Source of the DNA: Paracoccus gahaiensis
Lineage (GTDB): Bacteria > Pseudomonadota > Alphaproteobacteria > Rhodobacterales > Rhodobacteraceae
Direction: 5' to 3'
Length of the DNA: 64,000 nt
Assembly (NCBI RefSeq): GCF_005048225.1
Contig: NZ_SUNI01000016.1
Coordinates: 47,774-111,773, forward strand
Both the position numbers and the translations under genes were made by a program. How positions within the stretch are numbered: the stretch's first letter is position 1; every line of letters starts with the position of its first letter. The notes under the pieces were generated by a model. The model saw only the letters and a program-made list of their open reading frames with translations, was not told where the DNA came from and did no database searches. Positions 16,213 through 25,654 of this stretch are shown in pieces.

Positions 16213-17277
16213 TCAAGCCTCATGGGGCAATTCCGGGGCCGCGCCATAGGCCCGTTCCAGCGCGATCAGCCGTTCCTTGCGCCACAAACCGCCCGCATAT
16301 CCGGTCATCGTGCCGTTCGTGCCGATCACCCGGTGGCAGGGCACGACCAGCGCCAGCCGGTTCGCGCCATTGGCCGCCGCCACCGCGCGGACCGCCGTGG
16401 GGCGGCCGATGGCGATGGCCAACTGGGCATAGCTGCGGGTCTGTCCGGCGGGAATCGCCTGCAATTCCTGCCAGACGCGCATCTGGAAGGGCGTGCCGTG
16501 CAGATGCAGCGGCAGGTCCAGCCGACCCTCGCGCCCTGCGAAGAAGGCCTGCAGCGCGGCCTCGGTCCGGTCGGTGACGGCGGTCCGGCCCAGCCCGATG
16601 CGCCCGCCCGCCCGCGCCGACAGCCGCCGCAGCCCCTGCGGCAGCGCCTTGCGGTCGGTGAATTCCAGCAGGTGCAGCGCCGCGTCGTCGGCGATCGCGA
16701 TCATTCCGCCAAGCGGAGTGTCGATCCAGTCGGCGCGCAGATCGGACGCCCCGCGCATCAGATGCGGCGGATGCCCGAAGAGCCGCGCGAAAGCCCCCCG
16801 GAACCCCGAGGCCGAATCGAATCCCGCCTCCAGCTGCGCCTCGATCATCGCATCCCCCCGTGTCAGGGCGGCCATCCCCTGTCGCAGCCGCGCCGCCCGC
16901 GCCATCTGCAGGAAGCTTTGCCCCAGATGCTGGCGAAACACCCGCCGCACGGTCGAGGGATCGTGCCCCATGGCCAGCAGATCGCCCTCGGACCAGCGAT
17001 GCCCCGGTCGTGCGGCCAGGGCTGCGGTCAGCTGCGCGACCAGAGGCGGCACCCCGTCCCCGGGATGGCAGCGCAGGCAGGGGCGGAACCCGGCGGCGGC
17101 GGCCTGCGCTGCCGTCGCGAACCAGCGGCAGTTCTCGGGGCGCGGCTTCCTGGCCGGGCAGGTCAGCCGGCAGAAGATCCCGGTCGAGGTGACGCCCACC
17201 AGCGCCACCCCGTCATAGGCCGGGTCGCGCGCCAGCAGGGCCGCATAAAGTCGGTCATGGTCGGTCAGATCACGCAT
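16213..17277 (-). CDS. ada: Bifunctional Ada: alkyl-DNA repair methyltransferase and regulator
   Basis: Repairs O6-methylguanine and methylphosphotriesters and activates the adaptive response. The 354 residues match full-length E. coli Ada. The N-terminal zinc domain has Cys36, Cys40, Cys67 and Cys70 (FCRLTC ... RPCLRC), where Cys36 should accept phosphotriester methyl groups. An AraC-type helix-turn-helix follows at about 100-175. The C-terminal methyltransferase carries the active PCHRVIG. The first eight bases overlap the end of meaB. A frame open further upstream belongs to that overlap and is not used. Confidence 0.94.
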   Translation of the reverse strand: MRDLTDHDRLYAALLARDPAYDGVALVGVTSTGIFCRLTCPARKPRPENCRWFATAAQAAAAGFRPCLRCHPGDGVPPLVAQLTAALAARPGHRWSEGDLLAMGHDPSTVRRVFRQHLGQSFLQMARAARLRQGMAALTRGDAMIEAQLEAGFDSASGFRGAFARLFGHPPHLMRGASDLRADWIDTPLGGMIAIADDAALHLLEFTDRKALPQGLRRLSARAGGRIGLGRTAVTDRTEAALQAFFAGREGRLDLPLHLHGTPFQMRVWQELQAIPAGQTRSYAQLAIAIGRPTAVRAVAAANGANRLALVVPCHRVIGTNGTMTGYAGGLWRKERLIALERAYGAAPELPHEA

Positions 17278-18325
17278 CGCCGGTGCCTCCTGTCCCGTCC
17301 ACCCTGACCGATTCGCGTGGCCCCTGGGGCGCCAAATCGGGCAGGACATCCGAAGGGGCGTCGGGATGGGCCAGCCAGTCCAGCATCTGCCGCGCCGCCA
17401 CGCTTGGCGGCACCGCGCCTTCGGCCACGCGCCCGCCCAGATCCGCGATGCGGCGGCGGGCGGCGGGGGTCTGCAACTGCGCGAGCAGGCCCTGGCGCAG
17501 CTCCGACAGGAACCAGTCCTGCGCCTGGCCTGCCCGGATGCGGTCCAGATGGCCGTGATCGCGCCGCCACCCGGCCAACGCCTGCATCTGCGCCCAGGCC
17601 TCGTCCAGCCCCGCCCCGGTCGTGGCCGAGACGGGCAGCGCCTTGGGAAAGCCCTCGGGGTCCTGCACCCGCTTGCGCAGCAGCCGCAGCGCACCGGCGT
17701 AATCGGCCACCGTGCGCCGGGCGGTGGACAGCAGGTCGCCATCGGCCTTGTTCACCAGGATCAGGTCGGCCATCTCCATGATGCCGCGTTTCACGCCCTG
17801 CAGCTCGTCGCCGCCCGCGGGCGCCAGCAGCAGCACGAACAGGTCCGACATCTGGGCCACCAGCGTCTCGGACTGGCCCACCCCCACCGTCTCGATCAGC
17901 ACGATGTCATGGCCCGCCGCCTCGCACAGCCGGATCGCCTCGCGCGTGCGCCGCGCGACGCCGCCCAGATGCGCGCTGGAGGGGCTGGGCCGGATGAAGG
18001 CGCGGGGATTGCGCGACAACAGGTCCATCCGCGTCTTGTCGCCCAGGATCGAGCCGCCCGAACGGGCCGAGGACGGGTCCACCGCCAGCACCGCGACGCG
18101 CAGGCCCTGGTCGGTCAGGCGCATCCCGAAGGACTCGATGAAGGTCGACTTGCCGACCCCCGGCGTACCCGACAGGCCGATCCGCAGCGCCTGCCGGTCG
18201 GGCAGCGCGGCGATCAGCGCCTCGGCCCGGGCGCGGTGGTCGGGGCGGGTCGATTCGACCAGCGTGATCGCCCGCGACAGGGCGCGGCGGTCGCCCCCGG
18301 TCAGGCCTGCCAGCAGATCGTCCAT
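17270..18325 (-). CDS. meaB: Methylmalonyl-CoA mutase-associated GTPase MeaB (ArgK family)
   Basis: A G3E-family GTPase that protects and gates the B12 enzyme methylmalonyl-CoA mutase. The 351-residue protein has Walker A GTPGVGKST (53-61), the switch block VDPSSARSGGSILGDKTRM, ETVGVGQSE and the guanine motif NKAD. ATG 18325 is chosen; the open frame upstream reads through a GC-rich inverted repeat. The mutase is not in the window, so the function is by family. It shares an 8-base overlap with ada downstream. Confidence 0.92.
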   Translation of the reverse strand: MDDLLAGLTGGDRRALSRAITLVESTRPDHRARAEALIAALPDRQALRIGLSGTPGVGKSTFIESFGMRLTDQGLRVAVLAVDPSSARSGGSILGDKTRMDLLSRNPRAFIRPSPSSAHLGGVARRTREAIRLCEAAGHDIVLIETVGVGQSETLVAQMSDLFVLLLAPAGGDELQGVKRGIMEMADLILVNKADGDLLSTARRTVADYAGALRLLRKRVQDPEGFPKALPVSATTGAGLDEAWAQMQALAGWRRDHGHLDRIRAGQAQDWFLSELRQGLLAQLQTPAARRRIADLGGRVAEGAVPPSVAARQMLDWLAHPDAPSDVLPDLAPQGPRESVRVDGTGGTGDA

Positions 18326-18379
18326 CGCGTGCCCTACATCCTCATTGCCCGGCCGATACGTTTGCCGGGGCAGAGTGTA

Positions 18380-18421
18380 CCAGCCCGGCGCGGGCGGCAA
18401 TCCCCGTCCGCGCCGGGCTGG
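18380..18421. promoter_or_regulatory. Perfect 14-bp inverted repeat between divergent genes
   Basis: CCAGCCCGGCGCGG (18380-18393) is matched by its exact reverse complement at 18408-18421, with a 14-base loop. It lies between the meaB start on the minus strand and the thioredoxin-like gene on the plus strand. In a divergent promoter region this could be an operator or a 5' leader hairpin; there is no U-run to suggest a terminator. Confidence 0.4.
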
Positions 18422-18491
18422 TGCGCGCCAGACTTGTGCGCGGCCCGACGCACGCGTAGATTCGGGAAAGTCCCTTGTGCGGAGTCCGACC

Positions 18492-18908
18492 ATGCCCGCC
18501 ATGTCCCGACGTCTGGCGATCCTGTCGGCGCTGTCCCTAGCGATCCTGCCCGGCCTTGCGCGGGCACAGGGCCCCGCACCCGACTGGCAGGCGCATCCCT
18601 GGCAGATGATGATGGTCGGGTCAGACAGCTGCCATTACTGCCGCCGCTGGCAGGCCGAGATCGGCCCGGGCTATGCCGCATCCGTCGCAGGCCGCGCCGC
18701 GCCGCTGTTCCAGGTCGATGTGGACGGCCCCTATCCCGACGGCCTGGCGCTGGACCGCCGCCCCCGCATCACCCCCAGCTTCATCCTGCTGTCCCAAGGC
18801 ACCGAGAGGGGCCGGGTCGAGGGCTATGTCGGGCAGGCGCATTTTTATCCGGTGCTGACGGCGATGATGGCGCGTGCCGGGCTTTTGTCGGCGGACGCGG
18901 TGCGCTAG
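18492..18908 (+). CDS. Exported thioredoxin-like protein with CHYC motif
   Basis: A 138-residue protein with a signal peptide (SRRLAILSALSLAIL...ARAQ) and one thioredoxin-like active motif, Cys47-His-Tyr-Cys50, in a setting MMVGSDSCHYCRRW. A likely cis-Pro appears in RITPSFILL. It is short for a thioredoxin fold and lacks the flanking TlpA features. It may act in periplasmic thiol redox or cytochrome/copper site maturation, but the substrate is unknown. ATG 18492 is used; a second ATG at 18501 is possible. serS follows 36 bases later. Confidence 0.75.
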   Translation: MPAMSRRLAILSALSLAILPGLARAQGPAPDWQAHPWQMMMVGSDSCHYCRRWQAEIGPGYAASVAGRAAPLFQVDVDGPYPDGLALDRRPRITPSFILLSQGTERGRVEGYVGQAHFYPVLTAMMARAGLLSADAVR

Positions 18909-18944
18909 GCAGGCGGCACCGCAATCTGCCGTGAAGGTGCCGCC

Positions 18945-20237
18945 ATGCATGACATCCGTGCGATCCGTGACAATCCCGACGCCTTCGAGGCCGCGCTGGC
19001 CCGCCGCGGCCTGACCGGGCTGGCGGCGCAGATCCTGTCGCTGGACGAGGCCCGCCGCGCCCGCATCCAGGCCGCCGAGACCGCGCAGGCCGACCAGAAC
19101 CGCGCCAGCAAGGAGGTCGGCGCCGCCAAGGCGCGCGGCGACGAGGCCGAGTTCGACCGCCTGCGCGCGTCGGTGGCCAAGACCAAGGCCGACATCGCCG
19201 GGATGCAGGCCGAAGCCGCCGATCTGGACGGCCAGTTGCGCGACCTGCTGCTTGGCGTGCCGAACCTGCCCTTGGACCTCGTCCCGGACGGCGCCGATGA
19301 AAACGACAATGTGGAACTGCGCCGGTGGGGCACGCCCGCCACGCCCGATTTCACCCCCGTCGAGCATTTCGAGATCGCGGGCGTCCGCCCCGGCATGGAT
19401 TTCGAACTGGGCGCGAAACTGTCGGGCAGCCGTTTCGTGGTCCTCAAGGGCGCCGTCGCCCGCATCCACCGCGCGCTGGCGCAGTTCATGCTGGACCTGC
19501 ATGTCGACCGGCACGGGTTGCAGGAGACCTGGACCCCCGTCCTGGTCCTGGAGGAGATGATGCTGGGCACCGGCCAGCTGCCCAAGTTCGGCGAGGACAG
19601 CTATCAGACCCGCGAGGGCTGGTGGCTGGTCCCCACATCGGAAGTGACGCTGACCAACACCGTGCATGGCGATCTGGTCGATCACGCCACCCTGCCCCGC
19701 CGCATGGTCGCCCACAGCCAATGCTTCCGCTCCGAGGCGGGCAGCGCGGGCCGCGACACGACCGGCATGCTGCGCCAGCACCAGTTCGAGAAGGTCGAGA
19801 TGGTGTCGATCACCGATGCCGAGACGGGCCTGGCCGAACACGATCGCATGACCCGCTGTGCCGAGGCGGTGCTCGAGGCGCTGGAGTTGCCCTATCGCAC
19901 GCTGGTGCTGTGCACCGGCGACATGGGTTTCGGCGCCCGGATCACCCATGATCTGGAGGTCTGGCTGCCCGGCCAGAGCCGCTATCGCGAGATCAGCAGC
20001 GTCAGCTATTGCGGCGATTTCCAGGCCCGGCGCATGAATGCCCGCTATCGGCCCGAGGGCGGCGGCAAGCCCGAATTCGTGCATACGTTGAACGGATCGG
20101 GCCTGGCCGTGGGCCGCGCGCTGATCGCGGTGCTGGAGAACGGCCAGCTGGCCGACGGCTCGGTGCAGTTGCCGCAGGCGCTGCATCCCTATCTGGGCGG
20201 CGCCACGCGGCTGACGGCGCAGGGGGCGCTGGCCTGA
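18945..20237 (+). CDS. serS: Seryl-tRNA synthetase
   Basis: Charges tRNA-Ser and also the selenocysteine tRNA where present. The 430 residues have the class II plan: an N-terminal antiparallel coiled coil (about 30-100, rich in Ala, Arg and Glu), motif 2 in the region [22 protein letters not shown], and a C-terminal motif 3 around [12 protein letters not shown]. It starts [18 protein letters not shown], canonical for SerRS. Confidence 0.97.
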   Translation: MHDIRAIRDNPDAFEAALARRGLTGLAAQILSLDEARRARIQAAETAQADQNRASKEVGAAKARGDEAEFDRLRASVAKTKADIAGMQAEAADLDGQLRDLLLGVPNLPLDLVPDGADENDNVELRRWGTPATPDFTPVEHFEIAGVRPGMDFELGAKLSGSRFVVLKGAVARIHRALAQFMLDLHVDRHGLQETWTPVLVLEEMMLGTGQLPKFGEDSYQTREGWWLVPTSEVTLTNTVHGDLVDHATLPRRMVAHSQCFRSEAGSAGRDTTGMLRQHQFEKVEMVSITDAETGLAEHDRMTRCAEAVLEALELPYRTLVLCTGDMGFGARITHDLEVWLPGQSRYREISSVSYCGDFQARRMNARYRPEGGGKPEFVHTLNGSGLAVGRALIAVLENGQLADGSVQLPQALHPYLGGATRLTAQGALA

Positions 20238-20325
20238 GAGCCGGCCCCAAAACCGACCTCGGATCTGGCGCCGGACAGGATTGCGCGAGGCGGGAAACTG
20301 CCGCTGCCGGCGCGCGTTGGCCTGC

Positions 20326-21072
20326 ATGACACGGCTCGGCACCCTCCTGCAGATTTCGGCCTCGGCGATCTTCGTGACCGCCGGGCTGGTCTATGCCTGC
20401 TGCGCCCCCGATCCGCTGTCCGCCCGGGCCGACCATCTGATCGGGCCCGACCTGCCCCATGGCTGGCCAAGCGTCGTGCTGTCCATCCCGCAGATCTATC
20501 TCAACCCCGGCAACCCGCTGATGTGGGCGCTGCTGGTCAGCGTCTGGATGATGGTGCTGCTGGATGCTGTGGGCCAGTGGCTGGACCCGTCCGACGAGCC
20601 GCTGTCACGGGCGGGGCGTCCCCGCGTCTGGCCGCTGACGACGACCGCGATGCTCTGCGCGGCCGCCTGGCCGCTGATGCTGGACCAGCCGTTGCTGCTG
20701 ACCGTCGCCACAGCCGTCAGCGCGCTCTGCGCGACCGTGGCGGCCCGGCGCGCCGCCGGTCGCCACCGCCCGGCGGTGGGGTTCTTCGCGGGCTGGGCCA
20801 CGGCGATGACTTCGGCAGCACTGGCGGGGCTGATCTCGGACCGCTTCGGGCTGCCCCTGCAGGCGATCTCGGCCCTGGCGATCCTGCCCGGCGCGGCGGT
20901 GGGCATGGCGGCGCAGATCTGGATCGGCCCCAGCATCGGCTATTCCGCAGCCCTCATCTGGGCCTTCTGCGCGCTCACCGTGACCACGATGGGCAGCGAC
21001 CCGATGATCGCCCTGGCCGCGATCCTGGGCATCTCGGCCATGGCCGCCGTGCTGGTCCGCGCCGCCAGCTGA
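20326..21072 (+). CDS. Hypothetical integral membrane protein
   Basis: I do not recognise this 248-residue protein. It has about seven hydrophobic segments: an N-terminal helix (LLQISASAIFVTAGLVYACC), an extended loop with LIGPDLPHGWP, then helices spread to the end. It has no clear motif or catalytic residue. The ATG at 20326 is chosen because hydrophobic sequence begins just after it. It follows serS by 88 bases on the same strand. A copy of the AAATATCC element with a T-tailed hairpin lies after the stop. Confidence 0.75.
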   Translation: MTRLGTLLQISASAIFVTAGLVYACCAPDPLSARADHLIGPDLPHGWPSVVLSIPQIYLNPGNPLMWALLVSVWMMVLLDAVGQWLDPSDEPLSRAGRPRVWPLTTTAMLCAAAWPLMLDQPLLLTVATAVSALCATVAARRAAGRHRPAVGFFAGWATAMTSAALAGLISDRFGLPLQAISALAILPGAAVGMAAQIWIGPSIGYSAALIWAFCALTVTTMGSDPMIALAAILGISAMAAVLVRAAS

Positions 21073-21145
21073 CATTCATCTTGGCCGAAATATCCTCGGG
21101 GGGAGTTCGGCCCATGGCCGGACGGGGGGCGGACAGCCCCCCTTT
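21073..21145 (+). repeat. Intergenic AAATATCC element, copy 2, with terminator-like hairpin
   Basis: Contains CTTGGCCGAAATATCCTCGG with the box AAATATCC at 21088-21095. A hairpin GGGGGGC/GCCCCCC (21124-21130, 21136-21142) then runs into TTT. It lies after a plus-strand gene and before the convergent der end. The hairpin with its short T-run could end transcription. Confidence 0.6.
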
Positions 21146-21157
21146 GCTGTCGATCGA

Positions 21158-22642
21158 TCAGCTGCCCTTGGGCTTCTGGCGGTTCTTGTGCTTGGACAGC
21201 GCGCCTGACTGCACGATCTTGGTGGCCTTGGCCTTGAAGGGGTTTTCCCCGCCCTGGTCGCGGAAGAACAGCCGGATCGGCGTGCCCGGCATGTCGAAAT
21301 CGGCGCGCAGCCCGTTGATCAGATAGCGCTGATAGCTGGTCGGGATCTGGTCCGTATGCGTGGCCTTGACGATGAAGGCCGGGGGCCGCGTCTTGACCTG
21401 CGTCATGTAGCGCAACCGGATCCGCCGGCCGCCCGGCGCCGGGGGCGGATGGCTTTCGGTCATCGCGCCCAGCCACTGGTTCAGCCGCGCGGTCGGCACG
21501 CGGCGGTTCCAGACCTCATGCGCCTTGATGACCGCATTGTGCAGCCGGTCAAGCCCCTTGCCGGTCTTGGCCGAGACGGTCACCAGCGGCGCGCCGCGCA
21601 GCTGCGGCAGGAGCTTCTCGAAGCTGGCGCGCATCTCGTTCAGCTTGTGGGACTTGTCGTCCTCGGTATCCCACTTGTTCACCGCGATGACGACGGCCCG
21701 GCCCTCGGTCTCGGCGAAATCGGCGATGCGCAGGTCCTGCGTCTCGAAGGGGATCTCGACATCCAGCAGGACCACGACCACCTCGGCGAAGCGCACGGCA
21801 CGCAGCCCGTCGGCCACCGACAGCTTCTCCAGCTTCTCGGTCACGCGGGCGCGCTTGCGCATCCCCGCGGTGTCGAAGATCCGCATGGGCGTGCCCATGA
21901 ACTCGGTCGTCACGCTGATCGAATCGCGGGTGATCCCGGCCTCAGGGCCGGTCAGCAACCGGTCCTGCCCCAGGATCTTGTTGATCAGCGTCGACTTGCC
22001 CGCATTCGGGCGCCCGATCACGGCCAGCTGCAGGGGCCGCGCCTCGGTCGGGCGCCAGTCCTCGGCCCCCTCGCCCGATTCGGCCTCGGCCTCCGAGATG
22101 TCCAGATCGGTCACCGCCTCGATGGGGGCGGGCCGGTCGGCCTCGATCTGGTCGGCGAGCGGCATCAGCACGCGGTAGAGATCGTCCATCCCCTCGCCAT
22201 GCTCGGCCGAGATGCGCAGGGGCTCGCCCAGGCCCAGGGCATAGGCCTCCATCGCGCCCGCCTCGCCGGCGCGGCCCTCGGACTTGTTGGCGGCGACGAT
22301 GACGTGTTTCGCGCGGCGGCGCAGGATTTCGGCGAAATATTCGTCGGCGGCGGTGATGCCGAGGCGCGCATCCACCACGAACAGGCAGATGTCGGCCTCG
22401 TCGACGGCGCGTTCCGTCAGGCGGCGCATGCGGCCCTGCAGGCTGTCATCCTCGGCCATCTCCAGGCCGGCGCTGTCGATCACGATGAATCGCAGGTCGC
22501 CAAGACGCCCGGCGCCTTCGCGCAGGTCGCGGGTCACCCCGGGCTGGTCATCGACCAGCGCAAGCTTCTTGCCGACAAGGCGGTTGAACAGGGTGGACTT
22601 GCCGACATTGGGCCGTCCGACGATGGCGAGTGTGAAGGTCAT
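21158..22642 (-). CDS. der: Ribosome-assembly GTPase Der (EngA)
   Basis: An essential GTPase with two tandem G domains, needed for maturation of the 50S subunit. The first domain has GRPNVGKST near residues 8-16 and NKSE. The second has GRPNAGKST near 210 and NKWD. A C-terminal KH-like domain ends with a basic tail ([10 protein letters not shown]). It is 494 residues, the usual alphaproteobacterial length. Its start overlaps the bamB stop by four bases, and the yfgM-bamB-der order is as in E. coli. Confidence 0.97.
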   Translation of the reverse strand: MTFTLAIVGRPNVGKSTLFNRLVGKKLALVDDQPGVTRDLREGAGRLGDLRFIVIDSAGLEMAEDDSLQGRMRRLTERAVDEADICLFVVDARLGITAADEYFAEILRRRAKHVIVAANKSEGRAGEAGAMEAYALGLGEPLRISAEHGEGMDDLYRVLMPLADQIEADRPAPIEAVTDLDISEAEAESGEGAEDWRPTEARPLQLAVIGRPNAGKSTLINKILGQDRLLTGPEAGITRDSISVTTEFMGTPMRIFDTAGMRKRARVTEKLEKLSVADGLRAVRFAEVVVVLLDVEIPFETQDLRIADFAETEGRAVVIAVNKWDTEDDKSHKLNEMRASFEKLLPQLRGAPLVTVSAKTGKGLDRLHNAVIKAHEVWNRRVPTARLNQWLGAMTESHPPPAPGGRRIRLRYMTQVKTRPPAFIVKATHTDQIPTSYQRYLINGLRADFDMPGTPIRLFFRDQGGENPFKAKATKIVQSGALSKHKNRQKPKGS

Positions 22643-23964
22643 CTATACGCATGCAACTGGCCGTTGCGGGCAACGACGTAAAGGGTTTGACCGGCAACCG
22701 CAGGGGCCGAGGCAGCCCCACCGGGGATCTGCGCCTGACCGACCAGCGCGCCGGAGGCGGGATCGAAGCTGCGCAATGTGTCATCGCTGGAGGCGACATG
22801 CAACCTCCCCCCGGCCAGCACCGGTCCGTAATGCGCATGGATGGCATCCTGACGGCGCACGCGGTCGGTGGTGTAATAGGGCAAGGGCTGGCGCCAGACG
22901 ACCCCGCCCGTCGCCGCATCCAGCCGCACCAGCTGCGCCTGGTCGTTCACCGCGAAGACCGATCCGCCCGCCACCACGACCGGGCCGGTCGCGCCCTCGC
23001 GCGCCGTCCAGTCCTGCAGGCCGGTCGCCAGGTCGACGGCATCCATGCGGCCCGACGAGGTGCCGGCATAGACCCGCCCGCCCGAGATCACCGGATCTCC
23101 GGTCACGTCGCGGATCACCGCGATGGATCGACCCGGCCGGGTGCCCGCGATCTGCGCGCTCCAGTCGGTCAGGCCGCTGTCGCGGTCGACCGCCAGCAGC
23201 TGGCCCGACGAGAACGGGAAGATCACCGTCCCGCCCTGCACGGCGGGCACCGACACGCCCATCACGCCCGAGCCCGAGGGCGTCCCCGAGGTCTGCCACA
23301 GGACCCGCCCGTCCGAGGCCCGCACCGCCCAGCCCACGGCATTGCGCGCCGCGACATAGACGACACCGTCCTGCACCGCAGGCCCTCCGGCGATCGAGGC
23401 CTCGACGCGCTGGCGCCACAGCACCGCGCCCGAGGACGCATCCATCGCGACCAGTTCGCCGAAGCCGGTGGTGGCGTAAATGCGCCCGGCCTCATAGGCC
23501 AGCCCGCCGCCCGAGGCGCTGTCGGGATCCTCCAGCGGCGGGGTGATGTCGGTGGACCAGGCCCGGCCGCCGTTCAGCGCCGTCGCGGTGACCCGGGCGC
23601 GGCTGTCCATCGTGAAGATGCGACCGCCCGCCACGACCGGATCGGCGGTGATGCGGTGACGGCGGCTGTCGCCCTGCCCGATGGGCGCGGACCACAGCCG
23701 CGTGCCTGCGGTCCCCAGGGCGGAATGGCCGGGGGAATGGGCGGCATTGCCGCCGCGATGGGTCCAGTCGGCATTGGTCACGGGGGCCGCCAGCGACAGG
23801 GCCGTGCCGGTGATGCCCGGGGGGCCGTCGACGGCGGGCCCGTCGGGCGAGGTCACGGCGAGGGGGTCCAGACGCTCTCCGGGCAGGATGACGTCACGCT
23901 CGCCGCAGGCGGCAAGTCCCAGTGCGGCGGCCATCGCCAAGGTCAGTCGCAACATGGCGGTCAT
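22639..23964 (-). CDS. bamB: BamB-like outer-membrane assembly lipoprotein (PQQ-type beta-propeller)
   Basis: Likely the beta-propeller member of the BAM complex that inserts outer-membrane proteins. The 441 residues open with a lipoprotein signal ending LAAC (Cys20). Many PQQ-like repeats follow, with recurring GG(R/S)(I/V) strands and W/D-A-x-x-G-x-x-x-W blocks such as [13 protein letters not shown]. It lies between yfgM and der, the conserved bamB position, which supports this over an enzyme role. No dehydrogenase active-site residues are seen. Confidence 0.88.
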   Translation of the reverse strand: MTAMLRLTLAMAAALGLAACGERDVILPGERLDPLAVTSPDGPAVDGPPGITGTALSLAAPVTNADWTHRGGNAAHSPGHSALGTAGTRLWSAPIGQGDSRRHRITADPVVAGGRIFTMDSRARVTATALNGGRAWSTDITPPLEDPDSASGGGLAYEAGRIYATTGFGELVAMDASSGAVLWRQRVEASIAGGPAVQDGVVYVAARNAVGWAVRASDGRVLWQTSGTPSGSGVMGVSVPAVQGGTVIFPFSSGQLLAVDRDSGLTDWSAQIAGTRPGRSIAVIRDVTGDPVISGGRVYAGTSSGRMDAVDLATGLQDWTAREGATGPVVVAGGSVFAVNDQAQLVRLDAATGGVVWRQPLPYYTTDRVRRQDAIHAHYGPVLAGGRLHVASSDDTLRSFDPASGALVGQAQIPGGAASAPAVAGQTLYVVARNGQLHAYR

Positions 23965-24003
23965 CCCGGCCTCTCTCCTCGTGAAGTCATTCCCGTCCGC
24001 GCG

Positions 24004-24075
24004 TCAGTTCGCGGCGGGCGTCATTTCGGCTGCCGTCATGTCGGCGGGCGTCATGTCGGGCGGCATCATGTCGGC
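24004..24075 (-). repeat. Short tandem repeat coding the Met-rich tail of the YfgM-like protein
   Basis: Imperfect units of about 15 bases built on GGCGTCATGTCGGC recur four to five times on the plus strand, giving Asp-Met-Thr/Met-Pro repeats in the protein. Such repeats can change copy number by slippage, so the tail length may vary between strains. Confidence 0.7.
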
Positions 24076-24711
24076 GGGCTCGGGGTCGACGCCCAGGGCG
24101 ATCATCATCTCGGACAGGCGCAGACGCAAGGCCTGGGACACCCCGTCCTTGTCCTGGATCTGGCGGATCAGCGTCACCGCATCGTCGGGCCGCCCCGCGC
24201 CGATCAGGGCGACCGCCTTCTGTTCCAGCGCCAGCAGCTCGAACGGAGCACCGGCGCGGGACAGCCGCGTCAGCATCTCGTCGCGCGTCGAGGGGTCCAT
24301 GTTCGGCCCGTCCAGCATCACCAGTTTCAGCTGGGCTAGTTCGGCCAGCGCGCCTTGGGGCTGATCGCCCCCGACCGTGCGCAGCGCCTCGGCCGCGGCG
24401 GAGGGCTCGTCGGCCTGAAGACCCGCGGCCAGAAGGCCGGCCAGCGCCTCGCGCCCTGCCGAGCCCTGCGGGTCGATCGCCAGAAGGGCCGCCGGATCGC
24501 CGCCCTCTTCGGCGGCCAGCACCGCGTCGCCCCAGGCCTGCGCCTCGGCCCGTTCCTGGCCCCGGCTGTATTCGCGCCAGGCTGTGGCGCCGACGATGGC
24601 CAGGATGACCAGGATCACGATCCAGCCATAGCGGCGCATGACGCCGTAGAGGCGGTCGCGCCGCAATTCGTCGGTGACCTCGTCGATGAAACTGTCGTTC
24701 TGATTGGCCAT
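24004..24711 (-). CDS. YfgM-like membrane-anchored TPR protein with Met-rich tail
   Basis: A 235-residue protein with a short cytoplasmic N-terminus (SFIDEVTDELRRDR), one transmembrane helix at about 29-44 and a periplasmic TPR-like region rich in Ala and Leu. YfgM is a periplasmic chaperone partner of SecYEG. The last 24 residues form repeats of the type P-x-D-M-T (PDMTPADMTAAEMTP), encoded by near-identical 15-base units. ATG 24711 is chosen at MANQND; the frame runs on upstream without conserved features. Position first in yfgM-bamB-der supports the identity. Confidence 0.8.
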   Translation of the reverse strand: MANQNDSFIDEVTDELRRDRLYGVMRRYGWIVILVILAIVGATAWREYSRGQERAEAQAWGDAVLAAEEGGDPAALLAIDPQGSAGREALAGLLAAGLQADEPSAAAEALRTVGGDQPQGALAELAQLKLVMLDGPNMDPSTRDEMLTRLSRAGAPFELLALEQKAVALIGAGRPDDAVTLIRQIQDKDGVSQALRLRLSEMMIALGVDPEPADMMPPDMTPADMTAAEMTPAAN

Positions 24712-24798
24712 GGCCCGCCTGTCGTCTGATCCGTTCTGCGTTCCCGTGGTCTTATACCGGGGCGCGCGGAAAAGCCAATGCCGGCGCGGGGTCATGCG

Positions 24799-24826
24799 AA
24801 AGGCCCGACGCAGGTGCGACGGGCCG
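24799..24826 (-). terminator. Terminator after sodB
   Basis: Read on the minus strand, GGCCCG and CGGGCC form a six-pair stem around a twelve-base loop, followed by TTTCG. It sits about 26 bases after the sodB stop and before the YfgM-like gene start. Confidence 0.6.
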
Positions 24827-24851
24827 ATCTGACGTCAATGTCCGGTGGGGA

Positions 24852-25451
24852 TCAGAGGCGGGCGGCCACGTTGTCCCAGTTCACCAGTTTGTCCAGGAAG
24901 TTTTCCAGATATTTCGGACGCGCGTTGCGGAAGTCGATGTAATAGCTGTGCTCCCACACGTCGCAGCCCAAGAGCGCGGTCTGGCCGAAGCAGAGCGGGT
25001 TCACGCCGTTCTCGGTCTTGGTGATCTCCAGCCCGCCCTCGGGCGTCTTGACCAGCCAGACCCAGCCCGATCCGAACTGGCCGACGCCGGTTTCGGTGAA
25101 CTTCTTCTTGAAGTCCTCGACCGAGCCGAAGCTGTCCTTGATCGCGGATTCCAGCTCCGGCGGCATGGCGCCGGGGTTCGGTCCCATCATCTCCCAGAAC
25201 TGGGCGTGGTTCCAATGCTGGCTGGCATTGTTGAAGATGCCGTTCTGGGCCACGGCACCCTTCTGGTAGGTGCCCTTGACGATGTCCTCAAGCGGCTTGC
25301 CGTCCCATTCGCTGCCCGCGACCAGCTCGTTCAGCTTGGTGACATAGGCGTTGTGGTGCTTGTCGTGGTGGAATTCCAGCGTCTCGCGGGACATGCCGCC
25401 GGCTTCCAGCGCATCGTGGGAATAGGGAAGATCGGGAAGGGTGAAGGCCAT
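24852..25451 (-). CDS. sodB: Superoxide dismutase (Fe/Mn family)
   Basis: Converts superoxide to oxygen and peroxide in the cytoplasm. The 199 residues have all four metal ligands in family context: His28 in EFHHDKHH, His in the QHWNH block near 75, and Asp and His in GCDVWEHSYYIDF near 160. The sequence around the ligands resembles Fe-type SodB, but related organisms have enzymes that accept Mn or Fe, so the metal is open. ATG 25451 (MAFTLPDLPY) is chosen over an upstream in-frame start, with AAAGGACCG at a suitable distance. It has its own terminator. Confidence 0.96.
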   Translation of the reverse strand: MAFTLPDLPYSHDALEAGGMSRETLEFHHDKHHNAYVTKLNELVAGSEWDGKPLEDIVKGTYQKGAVAQNGIFNNASQHWNHAQFWEMMGPNPGAMPPELESAIKDSFGSVEDFKKKFTETGVGQFGSGWVWLVKTPEGGLEITKTENGVNPLCFGQTALLGCDVWEHSYYIDFRNARPKYLENFLDKLVNWDNVAARL

Positions 25452-25568
25452 TTTGCGGTCCTTTCGAAAGGGTTGGAAGATCGTTCGGCGCGCACGGTCG
25501 CGCATTCGCAGGGTCAACGCAAGGGGGCGGGCGGGGTTCCGACCGGGGTCGCGCGGGCGGGTGCGGCA

Positions 25569-25642
25569 AGGGGGCGCTCGCGCCCCCTCTTGGCCGTGCC
25601 GGCCAATTCACCCCCGAGGATATTTGCGGACCAATGCAGGAG
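25569..25642 (-). repeat. Intergenic AAATATCC element, copy 3, with hairpin
   Basis: On the minus strand it reads TTGGTCCGCAAATATCCTCG (box at 25617-25624), then a hairpin AGGGGGCG/CGCCCCCT with a four-base loop (25569-25588). It follows the soxG stop, the same orientation to the upstream gene as copies 2, 4 and 6, and would mark the end of the sox operon. Confidence 0.6.
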
Positions 25643-25654
25643 GCAGGGCCGTCC

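Noticed and set aside
15418..17307. A 629-codon plus-strand frame antisense to rpmB and ada
   Set aside because: Both minus-strand genes are certain; this frame has no motif and includes non-coding gaps.
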